Assembly: GCA_045657625.1 (NCBI GenBank)
Contig: JAZOTM010000019.1
Coordinates: 1-64,000 of the forward strand
Length of the DNA: 64,000 nucleotides
Direction of reading: 5' to 3'
DNA from: JAZOTM01 sp045657625
Lineage (GTDB): Bacteria > Bacillota > Clostridia > Lachnospirales > Lachnospiraceae
Shown here in pieces: positions 8,529 to 15,976 of the stretch. The position numbers and the translations under genes were made by a program. Below the pieces are notes generated by a model. That model saw nothing but the letters and a program-made list of their open reading frames with translations. It was not told where the DNA came from and searched no databases. Position 1 is the stretch's first letter. Every line of letters begins with the position of its first letter.

Positions 8529-8584
8529 GTTTTCTTACAATAATGGTGTAGCACTTTCGCGGGAGAATAGGAGGTGTTTTCACC

Positions 8585-8926
8585 ATGGACACTTTAATGA
8601 CGGGGAAGGACTTTATTGCTAGATTAGATGAACTCTTGAACGAAAGATGCATGTCAGATAGTGATATTCATAAAAAGGTGAAACTGTCGTCAGGAACAAT
8701 AAGCAAGATGAGATCTAATGGCAGTGATCCAACATTTAGAACCATTCAACTGGTATGCATAGCGTTAGGCGTATCGCTGAGCGAATTTTTTGATACTAAT
8801 AAGAAACCACAAAACGGAGATTATTTCTCTGAGTATGAGTTGGAGCTTGTTGCTTTGTCTAGAAAAGCAAATCCTGAACAAAAAGGAAGACTCCAGGCAT
8901 ACGCTGAAGGTCTTGTTGGGAATTAA
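8585..8926 (+). CDS. XRE-family transcriptional regulator
   Basis: A 113-residue protein with an N-terminal Cro/CI-type helix-turn-helix (about 7-62: DIHKKVKLSSGTISKMRSNG with PTFRTIQLVCIALGVSLSEFF). The C-terminal tail (YELELVALSRKANPEQKGRLQAYAEGL) is typical of phage- and element-borne repressors. AGGAGGTG precedes the ATG. The inverted repeat at 8487-8528 is a plausible autoregulatory operator. It is followed by a strong terminator. Confidence 0.85.
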   Translation: MDTLMTGKDFIARLDELLNERCMSDSDIHKKVKLSSGTISKMRSNGSDPTFRTIQLVCIALGVSLSEFFDTNKKPQNGDYFSEYELELVALSRKANPEQKGRLQAYAEGLVGN

Positions 8927-8973
8927 ATAGCAGAATTCGCGGCGGAATTGAAATCTTATAGTTGTTTATTAAG

Positions 8974-9011
8974 CGAGAAGATTGGAAGCAATTCCAGCCT
9001 TCTCGTTTTTT
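8974..9011 (+). terminator. Intrinsic terminator after the XRE gene
   Basis: CGAGAAG...TTGGAA at 8974-8988 pairs with TTCCA...CTTCTCG ending at 9005, followed by six T. Confidence 0.85.
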
Positions 9012-9050
9012 GTTATTTAGAAAAGGATATTGTTAGAGGGAGGCAAGGTT

Positions 9051-9587
9051 ATGTCAAAAAATGAGCAGCGCATCGACAACTGGTGTATGCGCGAAAATTT
9101 TGAACCGACGTTAGTGCTAGAATTGACAAGGGTGCTTTTGGAACATTTTCGGAGCGGATTAAAAATCTCAGATATGTTCCATCCGAATCTTAAAGAGGAG
9201 GATCTGAAGAAACAAAAGGATACTATGAGGCGAGATTTCTTGGAAGCGATTCGCTTGCCGGTGGATGATTCCCTGGATCTTCAGGACAGACTATTTCAAG
9301 AACTTCGAGACTGCCCGTGGATGCGACCGTTGATTGAGCAAGTTTTAGTTGAGATTGCATCTACTGTTGATGAAGGACAACTCTATAAACGGATTATTGA
9401 GAACTATTACATGAATGATAATCCAATGTCCAACGATGAGATGACGAAGGCAGAGAATCTTTCATCAGCATCTATTGAGCGTAAGAAGCGCGAGGCAATC
9501 AAATGCTTTGGTATAAGTATGTATCGTTATGCTTATCGCAGGGAATGCGAGGAAAGTGAAAAGGAATCAAATAATGGAAGCAAGTGA
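9051..9587 (+). CDS. Sigma/ArpU-like helix-turn-helix protein
   Basis: A 178-residue protein. The C-terminal segment (LYKRIIENYYM, NDEMTKAENLSSASIERKKREAIKCFG) resembles the region-4-like helix-turn-helix of ArpU and phage-type sigma-like activators. The N-terminal half is unrecognised. I start it at ATG 9051, behind GGGAGG at 9037-9042, rather than at 9030. It lies between two terminators, so it is a single-gene unit. A regulator of element genes is the likely role. Confidence 0.6.
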   Translation: MSKNEQRIDNWCMRENFEPTLVLELTRVLLEHFRSGLKISDMFHPNLKEEDLKKQKDTMRRDFLEAIRLPVDDSLDLQDRLFQELRDCPWMRPLIEQVLVEIASTVDEGQLYKRIIENYYMNDNPMSNDEMTKAENLSSASIERKKREAIKCFGISMYRYAYRRECEESEKESNNGSK

Positions 9588-9592
9588 GCTAT

Positions 9593-9636
9593 AGGCTGCT
9601 GTTTTGCATGTAGATGTGAGACAGCAGCCTTTTTTG
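9593..9636 (+). terminator. Intrinsic terminator
   Basis: AGGCTGCTGT (9593-9602) pairs with ACAGCAGCCT (9621-9630), followed by six T. Confidence 0.85.
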
Positions 9637-9746
9637 ATGGATGTTTGATGGTTGCAAGATGGTTTGTTGAGAATCGATTGATAACGTTTTGATGGGCTGC
9701 ACAGCTGGTTTCCGTGTTATTCTAGTTATCAGCAGGGGATGTACCC

Positions 9747-9965
9747 GTGGGGGAATATTATAATGAGGAGGTTGTATATGGCGTGGAAACGGTGAAGGAC
9801 ATCAAAGTTTGGATTTGTTGCCCAGTATGCGGCAACAAGCTATTTACGGGGAAGAGTTTTGAGGATATTAGTATTAAGTGCCCTTGTGGGGCCATTGTAA
9901 AAGCTGAAGCTAAGCATTTACAAATACTGATTAATGTAGAAAGTTTAAAGCTTAGGAGTAAGTGA
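9747..9965 (+). CDS. Com-like zinc-ribbon protein
   Basis: A 72-residue protein with CCPVCGNK and, 20 residues later, KCPCG, a two-CxxC zinc ribbon like the Com translational regulators and small zinc fingers of mobile elements. The longest reading frame starts at GTG 9747. A start at GTG 9783, behind GAGGAGG at 9764-9770, is equally possible and gives a 60-residue protein closer to typical Com length. Its target is unknown. Confidence 0.65.
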   Translation: MGEYYNEEVVYGVETVKDIKVWICCPVCGNKLFTGKSFEDISIKCPCGAIVKAEAKHLQILINVESLKLRSK

Positions 9966-10265
9966 ACTATTACAACTGAATAACTGAGCTGTCTGCAGAG
10001 ATAAGGAATCCGGCATAGATCCAGGAAAGCTTGCGGCAGGAAGCAAGAGTTTGTTATCAGCTAGAACGACAAAGATTCGTTGGAAGGCGGAGCAAAACAG
10101 TAAGAAGTACATGAGTGTACTCTGTTTTGCTTTGCCTTCTTTTTTGTGCTTCTTTCTGTTGCTCTGATGGTGAATATCAGTGCACGAATGGGAAGCGTAT
10201 GTAGGTAGATATCCCTGACTGCCGGTTTTTGAAACTTATCAATTTTCAAGAATCGGAGGTCAGAT
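9966..10265 (+). other. 300-bp intergenic leader with terminator, no gene seen
   Basis: No open reading frame here looks real. It contains the strong hairpin at 10084-10138 and a stretch upstream of it (9985-10080) without clear repeats. The far end (10250-10262) carries the CGGAGGTC ribosome-binding site of the next gene. Confidence 0.5.
10084..10146 (+). terminator. Long-stem intrinsic terminator
   Basis: AAGGC..GAGCAAAACAG at 10084-10100 pairs with CTGTTTTGC..GCCTT at 10122-10138. An inner AGTAC/GTACT pairing closes the loop, and six T follow from 10139. Confidence 0.8.
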
Positions 10266-10781
10266 ATGAATAACAAAGATTATGAACTTATCAATTTGGA
10301 AGTAGAGTACCCAGGTATCCAGGGCGGATGCAGATGGGCTGTGGCAACTGACTTGTCTAATGAGGAGCTGTTTCAGAAGTACGGAGAAGAGCTTGCAATG
10401 TATAAGCCACTGCTTTTGATTTCTACAGAACAGGCACAGGTCTTCAAGGACTACAACCGCAATGAGGAGAAACATAAGAAGCGTGAACTTCGCTGCCATG
10501 ATCCAAGAGGTTATTTGGAAGGATATGAGTGGAGTCAGCGAGCTATGAATGTTATTTCATCGGGACTGGAAATAAATGATGTGTTGAATGCTGTGTACCT
10601 TAAGGTTGCATTCCGACAGTTATCGAGAATTCAACAGATACGCTTAAGTCTTTATTTCTTTCTGGAACTAACTGAAGAACAAATAGCAGAATTGGAAGGA
10701 ATAAGCCAGCAGGCAGTTCATAAGAGTATAGCATCAGCTATTAATACTATGCGTTTTATGTTGGATCTAGATAATAAATAA
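10266..10781 (+). CDS. Sigma-70 region-4-like protein of a mobile element
   Basis: A 171-residue protein whose C-terminal 50 residues (QLSRIQQIRLSLYFFLELTE, EQIAELEGISQQAVHKSI) form a sigma-70 region 4-type helix-turn-helix. Small proteins of this kind accompany xis and int in Tn916-like elements and control their expression. The N-terminus is not recognised. CGGAGGTC gives a clear ribosome-binding site. It is followed by the structured-RNA candidate and then the xis/int genes. Confidence 0.75.
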   Translation: MNNKDYELINLEVEYPGIQGGCRWAVATDLSNEELFQKYGEELAMYKPLLLISTEQAQVFKDYNRNEEKHKKRELRCHDPRGYLEGYEWSQRAMNVISSGLEINDVLNAVYLKVAFRQLSRIQQIRLSLYFFLELTEEQIAELEGISQQAVHKSIASAINTMRFMLDLDNK

Positions 10782-10839
10782 ATTTTTTTGGTTTTGAGGT
10801 TGTTAAATACCCTCTCCCAGTCCCAATAAGTAGGAGGAA

Positions 10840-11181
10840 CTTTTTTCTTTCTGCGATCTTTGACAATAGAATACACATTCACTAAGTACGTTCCCGTAGC
10901 TTGGAGCCCCAAAGGTACGCCTTGCGCGAGATAGCCTCACTGGAAAGTCGGTAGCACCGGCCTTGGCCATGATGACTACGGGTATAATGATACTTCCGCT
11001 TAGCCACAACACATCGTAATGGGAGCGGCCCGGCGAGAACCGCGGGGAGGTTAGAGCCTATGGAGCTGTGCTGCAGCCGCTTAGTGATTTCCCGTTCTCT
11101 GGGGTGTCGTGGACAAATAAGAGAGTAGATAACTGTATTGTAAGGAGGCTCCATTGTGTACTGGCGATGGAGCCTTCTTTT
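10840..11181 (+). ncRNA. Candidate structured non-coding RNA upstream of xis/int
   Basis: Between the sigma-like gene and the MazF-Xis gene lies a GC-rich stretch (about 10885-11080) set in AT-rich element DNA. It has self-complementary segments such as GCGG/CCGC near 11022-11044 and GGCCTTGGCC near 10961-10970. It ends in a terminator hairpin, AGGCTCCAT (11146-11154) with ATGGAGCCT (11167-11175) and TCTTTT. Open frames on both strands here lack ribosome-binding sites and domain similarity. TTGACA at 10859-10864 could be a -35 box, but the -10 is poor. I cannot assign it to a known RNA class, and the 5' end is a guess. Confidence 0.5.
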
Positions 11182-11203
11182 ACATCTTATAGGAGAAGAA
11201 TAT

Positions 11204-11842
11204 ATGAAAGAGATAAAACGTGGGGATATATACCTGGCAGACCTTGGGGAAAATATCGGGTCTGTGCAGCGAGGAGAACGACCTGTGATAGTCGTTCAGA
11301 ATAATAAAGGAAACAGATACTCACCAACCATTACCGTAATACCAATTACAACCAAAATTCATAGGAGCAAAGGATTCCCAACCCATGCCATTCTAGACCA
11401 TATGGGAGGATTAGACGAGGAATCAGCATCCATGGCTGAACAGATAACTACAATCAGCCGCGATAAGTTGGTAAGGTACATAGGACATTTGTCAGATAAG
11501 TTTATGATGTCTCATATTGATAAAACGTTGCTTATTCAGTTAGGACTTTTTACGCCAGCAATTGGCGTAAAAGCAATGAGGGGACAAGTCTTGAAAAATC
11601 AAGGGTTAGAACCATGTTCTGAAAATGAGATCGGCGTAAAAAACTATAATAATGGCGTGCCAATTTGGCACAAGGCATCCCTTACTGTAGAGGAAGCTGC
11701 TGAGTATTCCAATATTGGAGTCAATCGAATTCGAGACTTATGCAAAGATCCTGTAACAAAGTTTTCTTTCAAAGTAGGGAAGAAGGTACTGATAAAGAGA
11801 GAAGCATTCGATGAGTATTTGCGTAGCGTCCAATTGTTGTAG
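11204..11842 (+). CDS. MazF/PemK-like toxin domain fused to Tn916-type excisionase
   Basis: Residues 1-115 match the MazF/PemK family of mRNA interferases: RGDIYLADLG, RPVIVVQNN, PTITVIPITT, MAEQITTISRDKL. Residues 151-212 match the Tn916 excisionase (VPIWHKASLTVEEAAEYS, then VGKKVLIKREAFDEYL), a winged-helix DNA-binding domain that promotes excision. A linker of about 35 residues joins them. The start is ATG 11204, behind AGGAG at 11191-11195. No antitoxin gene precedes it. It lies 89 bases before int. Whether the MazF part still cuts RNA or serves only as a regulatory domain is unknown. Confidence 0.8.
   Translation: MKEIKRGDIYLADLGENIGSVQRGERPVIVVQNNKGNRYSPTITVIPITTKIHRSKGFPTHAILDHMGGLDEESASMAEQITTISRDKLVRYIGHLSDKFMMSHIDKTLLIQLGLFTPAIGVKAMRGQVLKNQGLEPCSENEIGVKNYNNGVPIWHKASLTVEEAAEYSNIGVNRIRDLCKDPVTKFSFKVGKKVLIKREAFDEYLRSVQLL
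11548..11642. repeat. GGCGTAAA repeats inside the MazF-Xis linker
   Basis: TTTTACGCC (11548-11556) and GGCGTAAAA (11564-11572) form a perfect inverted repeat. A further GGCGTAAAA begins at 11633, and GGCGTAAA recurs beyond int at 13168-13175. They may be binding sites for integrase, Xis or a repressor, or may be chance. Confidence 0.5.
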
Positions 11843-11900
11843 GAGTAGCTATGCTTGAAAATATCACGTTTCTGTGTTATTTTGTAATACGCATGAGGAT

Positions 11901-11931
11901 GCTCTTTTTTATGAAAAAAGGAGCGTTTTTT
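11901..11931 (+). promoter_or_regulatory. Hairpin containing the integrase ribosome-binding site
   Basis: GCTCTTTTTT (11901-11910) and AAAAAAGGAGC (11914-11924) form a stem followed by GTTTTTT, the shape of an intrinsic terminator. The Shine-Dalgarno AAGGAG of int lies in the right arm at 11918-11923. The structure could end transcription before int or hide its ribosome-binding site. Confidence 0.65.
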
Positions 11932-13104
11932 ATGGGAAAAGATTTAAGAGGTCGAGAGATGGGCGAAGGCATCATGCAACGCAAAGATGGCCTATACTCG
12001 GCTCGGTATACCAATAGAAGAGGACTTAGAGTCGAAAAGTACTTCGGAACTGTTTCAGAAGCTAGAAAGTGGTACATGTACAACAAGCTTCAAGATGAAC
12101 AGGAAGATGAGACTGCCCTTGAATATACCATGACGGTAGATCAATGGTTTAATTACTGGATGAAGACTTTTAAGCGAGATTTATCGCCTAATACGATTCG
12201 TAATTATACGGAACGGTATTATAACGATGTTAAGGCGGAAATCGGTGACATGCTTCTGATGGATGTAAGGGCAATGCATTGCCAGAAGATTTTAAATGAT
12301 ATGGAACCATATTACGCAAAATCTACAATCTATCAGACTTACATCTGTATAGGCTCTATGTTTAAGTCAGCACTGAAGAATGACCTGATTACAAAGCATC
12401 CGCTAGATGGTGTTGATTTCAAATGTTCCAAGATGAGAAAACCAATTCGATTTTTGGATTTGCATGAACAGGAACTCTTCCTTGAGGTTGCTGACAAAAA
12501 CAGCAATGCTAAGGCTTTTCGCTTGGTATTGCAAACAGGATTAAGAACAGGTGAACTGATAGGGCTTACCTGGGATAACTTTGACAGAATAAATAGAACG
12601 CTTACCGTCGATAAGACATTAGAGTATCGCTATGAGAGAGGTTATTGGAGAGCTGGACCGCCTAAGACGATGTCTGGATTTCGTACAATACCACTAACAA
12701 ACGAAGCTTATGACATTCTTTTTGAGTTATACCAGAAGAGACATTCTAGAAAGGAATCCAAAACACTATCACAAGTGTTGACGTTCAAGGATCCTAGAAC
12801 TGGTTTGGAACGCGAAGTATGTATGCATGATTTGATATTTATCAATTGGCGTACAGGCGAGCCAACCAAAAATTCAACGTATGATACAAATCTTGAAAAG
12901 CTTTGTAGAAATGCTGGTATTAAACCATTTAGCATGCATGCGTTGAGACACACTTTTGCTACCAGATGCATAGAAAGAGGAGTTAATCCAAAATCATTAC
13001 AGAAAATCTTGGGTCATGCACAGTTGTCGACTACAATGGATACATATGTACATGTTACAGATGATTCATTGCAGACTGCGATGATGCAATTCGAGGCAGT
13101 ATGA
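11932..13104 (+). CDS. int: Tyrosine-type integrase, Tn916 family
   Basis: A site-specific recombinase of 390 residues. An N-terminal arm-binding region (GEGIMQRKDGLYSARY) is followed by a SAM-like core-binding domain (about 60-150). The catalytic domain carries RTGELIGLTW, HALRHTFATRC and LGHAQLSTTMDTYVHV, providing the Arg, His-x-x-Arg, His and Tyr residues of active tyrosine recombinases. I chose ATG 11932, behind AAGGAG, rather than 11851, because family similarity begins there. Its position at the edge of accessory DNA beside ychF, after an Xis domain, indicates that it drives integration and excision of the island. Confidence 0.9.
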   Translation: MGKDLRGREMGEGIMQRKDGLYSARYTNRRGLRVEKYFGTVSEARKWYMYNKLQDEQEDETALEYTMTVDQWFNYWMKTFKRDLSPNTIRNYTERYYNDVKAEIGDMLLMDVRAMHCQKILNDMEPYYAKSTIYQTYICIGSMFKSALKNDLITKHPLDGVDFKCSKMRKPIRFLDLHEQELFLEVADKNSNAKAFRLVLQTGLRTGELIGLTWDNFDRINRTLTVDKTLEYRYERGYWRAGPPKTMSGFRTIPLTNEAYDILFELYQKRHSRKESKTLSQVLTFKDPRTGLEREVCMHDLIFINWRTGEPTKNSTYDTNLEKLCRNAGIKPFSMHALRHTFATRCIERGVNPKSLQKILGHAQLSTTMDTYVHVTDDSLQTAMMQFEAV

Positions 13105-13239
13105 TGGATTTATTTTTTTATCTCAGTTATTTCGGGAGTAAAAAAATAATCAAAACTTACGATTTCTGGCGTAAATTGGTGCTGAAGAAAGAAAAATGAA
13201 AGAAGAAATCCCGGAAATACGGGCATGGAGGAATAAATT
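13105..13239. other. Junction between island and core chromosome
   Basis: This AT-rich intergenic DNA should contain the right attachment site if the island ends after int. ATTTCGGGA near 13130 and TCCCGGAAAT near 13210 are imperfect inverted copies. The left junction is not in the window, so the att core cannot be identified. GGAGG for ychF is at 13228-13232. Confidence 0.35.
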
Positions 13240-14340
13240 ATGAAACTTGGAATCGTAGGTTTACCAAACGTAGGTAAAAGTACATTATTTAACTCATTAA
13301 CAAAAGCAGGCGCTTTGGCTGCAAATTATCCGTTTGCAACAATTGATCCAAACGTGGGAATTGTTACTGTACCGGATAAAAGATTGAATACTTTGACAGA
13401 AATGTATCATAGTAAAAAGACAACACCGGCTACTATCGAATTTGTAGATATTGCAGGTTTGGTTAAGGGAGCCAGCAAGGGCGAAGGTCTTGGAAACCAG
13501 TTCCTTGCAAATATTCGTGAAGTCGATGCAATTGTGCACGTAGTTCGTTGTTTTGAGGATCCGAACGTAGTACACGTAGATGGAACCATTGATTCTGTAA
13601 GAGATATTGAAACCATTAACTTGGAGTTGATTTTCTCTGATGTGGAAATTTTGGAGAGAAGAATTGCGAAACTTGGAAAAACAGCACGTATGGATAAGAC
13701 TGCAGCAAAGGAACTTGCCCTTGTAGAAGCAGTAAAGGCACATTTGGAAGAAGGAAAGTTGGCAAAGACTTTCGAACTTTCAGAAGACGAAGATGAAGTG
13801 GCTTGGTTCAAGACTTACAATTTGTTGACTGCAAAACCTACCATTTATGCAGCAAACGTTATGGAAGACGATTTGGCAGACGATGGCGCCAATAATGATT
13901 TTGTAAAGGCTGTTCGTGAATACGCAGCAACTGAAAACAGTGAGGTCTTTGTTGTTTGTGCTAAAATCGAAGAAGAAATGTCAGAATTGGATGATGAAGA
14001 AAGAGATATGTTCTTAGAAGAGCTTGGACTTTCAGAATCTGGATTAGATAAACTGATTAAAGCAAGCTATTCTTTACTTGGACTTATCAGTTATTTGACT
14101 TCCGGAGAGGACGAATCTAGAGCATGGACAATTACTAGAGGAACGAAGGCTCCACAGGCAGCCGGAAAGATTCATACGGATTTTGAAAGAGGCTTTATTC
14201 GTGCAGAAGTCGTTTCTTATGATGATTTAATTTCCTGCGGTAGCATGACTGCAGCAAAAGAAAAAGGTTTGGTGCGTTTGGAAGGAAAAGAATATGTGGT
14301 TCAAGACGGCGATATTATCTTGTTCCGCTTTAACGTTTAG
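13240..14340 (+). CDS. ychF: Redox-regulated ATPase YchF
   Basis: An Obg-family P-loop NTPase of 366 residues, the standard length for YchF. GLPNVGKST (7-15) is the Walker A motif and DIAGLVKGASKGEGLG the switch region; the C-terminal TGS-like domain (about 280-366, TRGTKAPQAAGKIHTDFERG) is complete. YchF binds ribosomes, hydrolyses ATP and is linked to oxidative stress and translation control. GGAGG precedes the ATG. It is the first core gene after the island, and a promoter for nrdR starts directly at its stop codon. Confidence 0.97.
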   Translation: MKLGIVGLPNVGKSTLFNSLTKAGALAANYPFATIDPNVGIVTVPDKRLNTLTEMYHSKKTTPATIEFVDIAGLVKGASKGEGLGNQFLANIREVDAIVHVVRCFEDPNVVHVDGTIDSVRDIETINLELIFSDVEILERRIAKLGKTARMDKTAAKELALVEAVKAHLEEGKLAKTFELSEDEDEVAWFKTYNLLTAKPTIYAANVMEDDLADDGANNDFVKAVREYAATENSEVFVVCAKIEEEMSELDDEERDMFLEELGLSESGLDKLIKASYSLLGLISYLTSGEDESRAWTITRGTKAPQAAGKIHTDFERGFIRAEVVSYDDLISCGSMTAAKEKGLVRLEGKEYVVQDGDIILFRFNV

Positions 14341-14369
14341 TTGACACTTTTTTTCGAAATCGCTATACT
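14341..14369 (+). promoter_or_regulatory. Promoter of nrdR
   Basis: TTGACA (14341-14346), a 17-base spacer and TATACT (14364-14369), placed immediately after the ychF stop codon. Confidence 0.8.
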
Positions 14370-14401
14370 TTTTTATATAGGAGAAAGGGAGACGAACAAA
14401 G

Positions 14402-14854
14402 ATGAAATGCCCATTTTGCAGCAGTGAAGATACCAGAGTTATCGATTCTAGACCTGCGGATGACAATACTTCCATTCGTCGACGCAGACTGTGTGATGAG
14501 TGCGGAAAGCGCTTCACCACATATGAAAAAGTGGAAACGATTCCTCTCATCGTTATTAAAAAAGATGAAAGCCGAGAACAATACGACCGTTCCAAGATTG
14601 AGGCGGGCGTACTGGGAGCTTGCCATAAAAGACCGATTTCTATCGTACAGATCAATGAATTGATTGATGATGTAGAGACGGAGATTTTCAGCCGGGAAGA
14701 AAAGGAAATTCCCAGTTCGGAAATCGGAGAAATAGTTATGAGACGCATTCAAGATTTAGACGAAGTAGCTTATGTGCGATTTGCTTCAGTCTATCGTGAA
14801 TTCAAGGATGTCAATACTTTCATGAGCGAATTAAAGAAAATTCTGGACAAGTAG
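14402..14854 (+). CDS. nrdR: Transcriptional repressor NrdR
   Basis: A 150-residue protein, the usual length. The N-terminal zinc ribbon has CPFC (3-6) and CDEC (about 31-34) with RRRRLCDECGKRFTTYE. The ATP-cone domain follows (about 47-137, VIKKDESREQYDRSKIEAG). NrdR senses nucleotides through the ATP cone and represses ribonucleotide reductase operons. Candidate target boxes lie upstream of nrdD at 54562-54611 in this window. Confidence 0.97.
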   Translation: MKCPFCSSEDTRVIDSRPADDNTSIRRRRLCDECGKRFTTYEKVETIPLIVIKKDESREQYDRSKIEAGVLGACHKRPISIVQINELIDDVETEIFSREEKEIPSSEIGEIVMRRIQDLDEVAYVRFASVYREFKDVNTFMSELKKILDK

Positions 14855-14933
14855 AAACCTACTACTAAAGTTTTTATGGACTTCGCCGATATATGTATTG
14901 AGAGAATATAGAATTAGAAAGCGGAGTGATCAT

Positions 14934-15344
14934 ATGAATATTTCAGGAATTCGTCCTTATGCAGGATTTTATGATTACAACTCAATAAAAAGTTCTGAAC
15001 TGAGAAGTCAGCAAATTCAAGAAGCAGAAGCAGCAAAGAATAATAATGTAGCAGCAGTTGCAATCGAAGTAGAGCAGAATAATCAGAACGGTGCATCTTC
15101 AGACAATCAGAAATTCGATACGGATAAAAGAGATTTTGGTGCATATGATTTTGCTCAGTTGTACAGACCGGAAGAAGAATACGAATTGAAAGGCGCAGAA
15201 AGCGATATTCGTTCTTTGGATATGGAACAGGCCATTTCCGATATGCAGAAGGATCAGGTGCTTCAACAGTACCAGTTCTTCGTAGGAGAAAACAGAGACG
15301 TGTTGGAAAGCCCAATCCGAGATTTGGAGAATTTCAATATTTAA
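14934..15344 (+). CDS. Conserved hypothetical protein
   Basis: A 136-residue soluble protein beginning MNISGIRPYAGFYDYNSIKS. The middle is rich in Gln, Asn, Ala and Glu and likely disordered. The C-terminal part (IRSLDMEQAISDMQKDQVLQ, then QYQFFVGENRD) looks helical. No known domain is recognised. I use ATG 14934, behind GGAGTGATC, rather than the longer frame from 14898. It is followed by its own terminator. Function unknown. Confidence 0.75.
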   Translation: MNISGIRPYAGFYDYNSIKSSELRSQQIQEAEAAKNNNVAAVAIEVEQNNQNGASSDNQKFDTDKRDFGAYDFAQLYRPEEEYELKGAESDIRSLDMEQAISDMQKDQVLQQYQFFVGENRDVLESPIRDLENFNI

Positions 15345-15352
15345 GATTTCAC

Positions 15353-15384
15353 AAAGCACTGACCATTGTGTCAGTGCTTTTTTT
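15353..15384 (+). terminator. Intrinsic terminator
   Basis: AAAGCACTGAC (15353-15363) pairs with GTCAGTGCTTT (15370-15380), followed by a T run. Confidence 0.9.
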
Positions 15385-15385
15385 C

Positions 15386-15413
15386 TTGTTTTTTTTGCGT
15401 TCTTTGGTATACT
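15386..15413 (+). promoter_or_regulatory. Candidate promoter of yqeG-rpiB
   Basis: TTGTTT (15386-15391), a 16-base spacer and TATACT (15408-15413). Confidence 0.55.
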
Positions 15414-15441
15414 AATCGAAGTGAAAAAAATAGGAGTGCTT

Positions 15442-15975
15442 ATGGAACGAAATTTATATCCAAAGGATTATGTGGATTCTACCTACGAAATTGATTTCGA
15501 AGCCCTATATGAACAGGGATATCGTGGAGTGATTTTTGATGTGGATAACACGTTAGTGCCTCATGATGCACCGGCAGATGACCGTGCAAAGGCATTATTT
15601 CAGAGATTGCATGCACTTGGTTTTCAGACCTTGTTGCTGTCAAACAATAAAGAACCCAGAGTGAAAAACTTCTGTGAAGCAGTGGGTGGATTGTATATCT
15701 ATAAAGCCGGAAAACCGAGAAAACGCGGTTATGAAAAGGCGATGGAACGTATGGGCACCCAGAAAGACAATACGCTTTTTGTGGGAGATCAGATTTTTAC
15801 AGATGTTTGGGGCGCCAATCGAGTAGGCATTTTTAGCATTTTAGTGAAAAAAATAAATCCCAAAGAGGAAATACAAATTGTGCTAAAACGATTTTTGGAA
15901 TGGTTTGTACTTCTGGGATATCGTATATATTGCAAAAGAACAAAGAAAACTATTGGATTTACAAGGAGAAAATAA
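15442..15975 (+). CDS. yqeG: YqeG-family HAD phosphatase
   Basis: A 177-residue HAD IIIA-type hydrolase. FDVDNTLV (about 32-39) carries the nucleophile and acid/base aspartates, SNN (about 72-74) is motif II, and GDQIFTDVWGAN (about 115-126) the metal-binding acidic motif. The C-terminus is basic. The YqeG family removes phosphate from small molecules, and its exact substrate is uncertain. ATG 15442 follows AGGAG at a good distance, better than the GTG at 15421. rpiB starts two bases after its stop. Confidence 0.9.
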   Translation: MERNLYPKDYVDSTYEIDFEALYEQGYRGVIFDVDNTLVPHDAPADDRAKALFQRLHALGFQTLLLSNNKEPRVKNFCEAVGGLYIYKAGKPRKRGYEKAMERMGTQKDNTLFVGDQIFTDVWGANRVGIFSILVKKINPKEEIQIVLKRFLEWFVLLGYRIYCKRTKKTIGFTRRK

Positions 15976-15976
15976 G

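Larger units (their letters stand above)
1..13150. mobile_element. Right part of a putative integrated genomic island
   Basis: This stretch holds hsdS cassettes, nuclease and helicase genes, an XRE regulator, sigma-like proteins, a MazF-Xis fusion and a Tn916-type integrase at its right edge. The genes to the right, from ychF on, are core housekeeping. No conjugation or replication genes are visible, so it is an integrated or mobilisable island rather than a recognisable ICE. The left end and attL lie outside the window, and the exact right junction between 13105 and 13239 is not resolved. The limits given are an inference from gene content. Confidence 0.5.

Noticed and set aside
10885..11080. 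Group I or group II intron, or RNase P RNA
   Set aside because: I see none of the conserved core segments of these RNAs and no intron-encoded protein.
10803..11154. Minus-strand frames over the GC-rich region before xis
   Set aside because: No ribosome-binding site or domain; overlapping frames on both strands fit a structured RNA better than a protein.
13297..13811. Long minus-strand open frames opposite ychF
   Set aside because: They mirror the codon structure of a clear core gene and lack ribosome-binding sites or family similarity.
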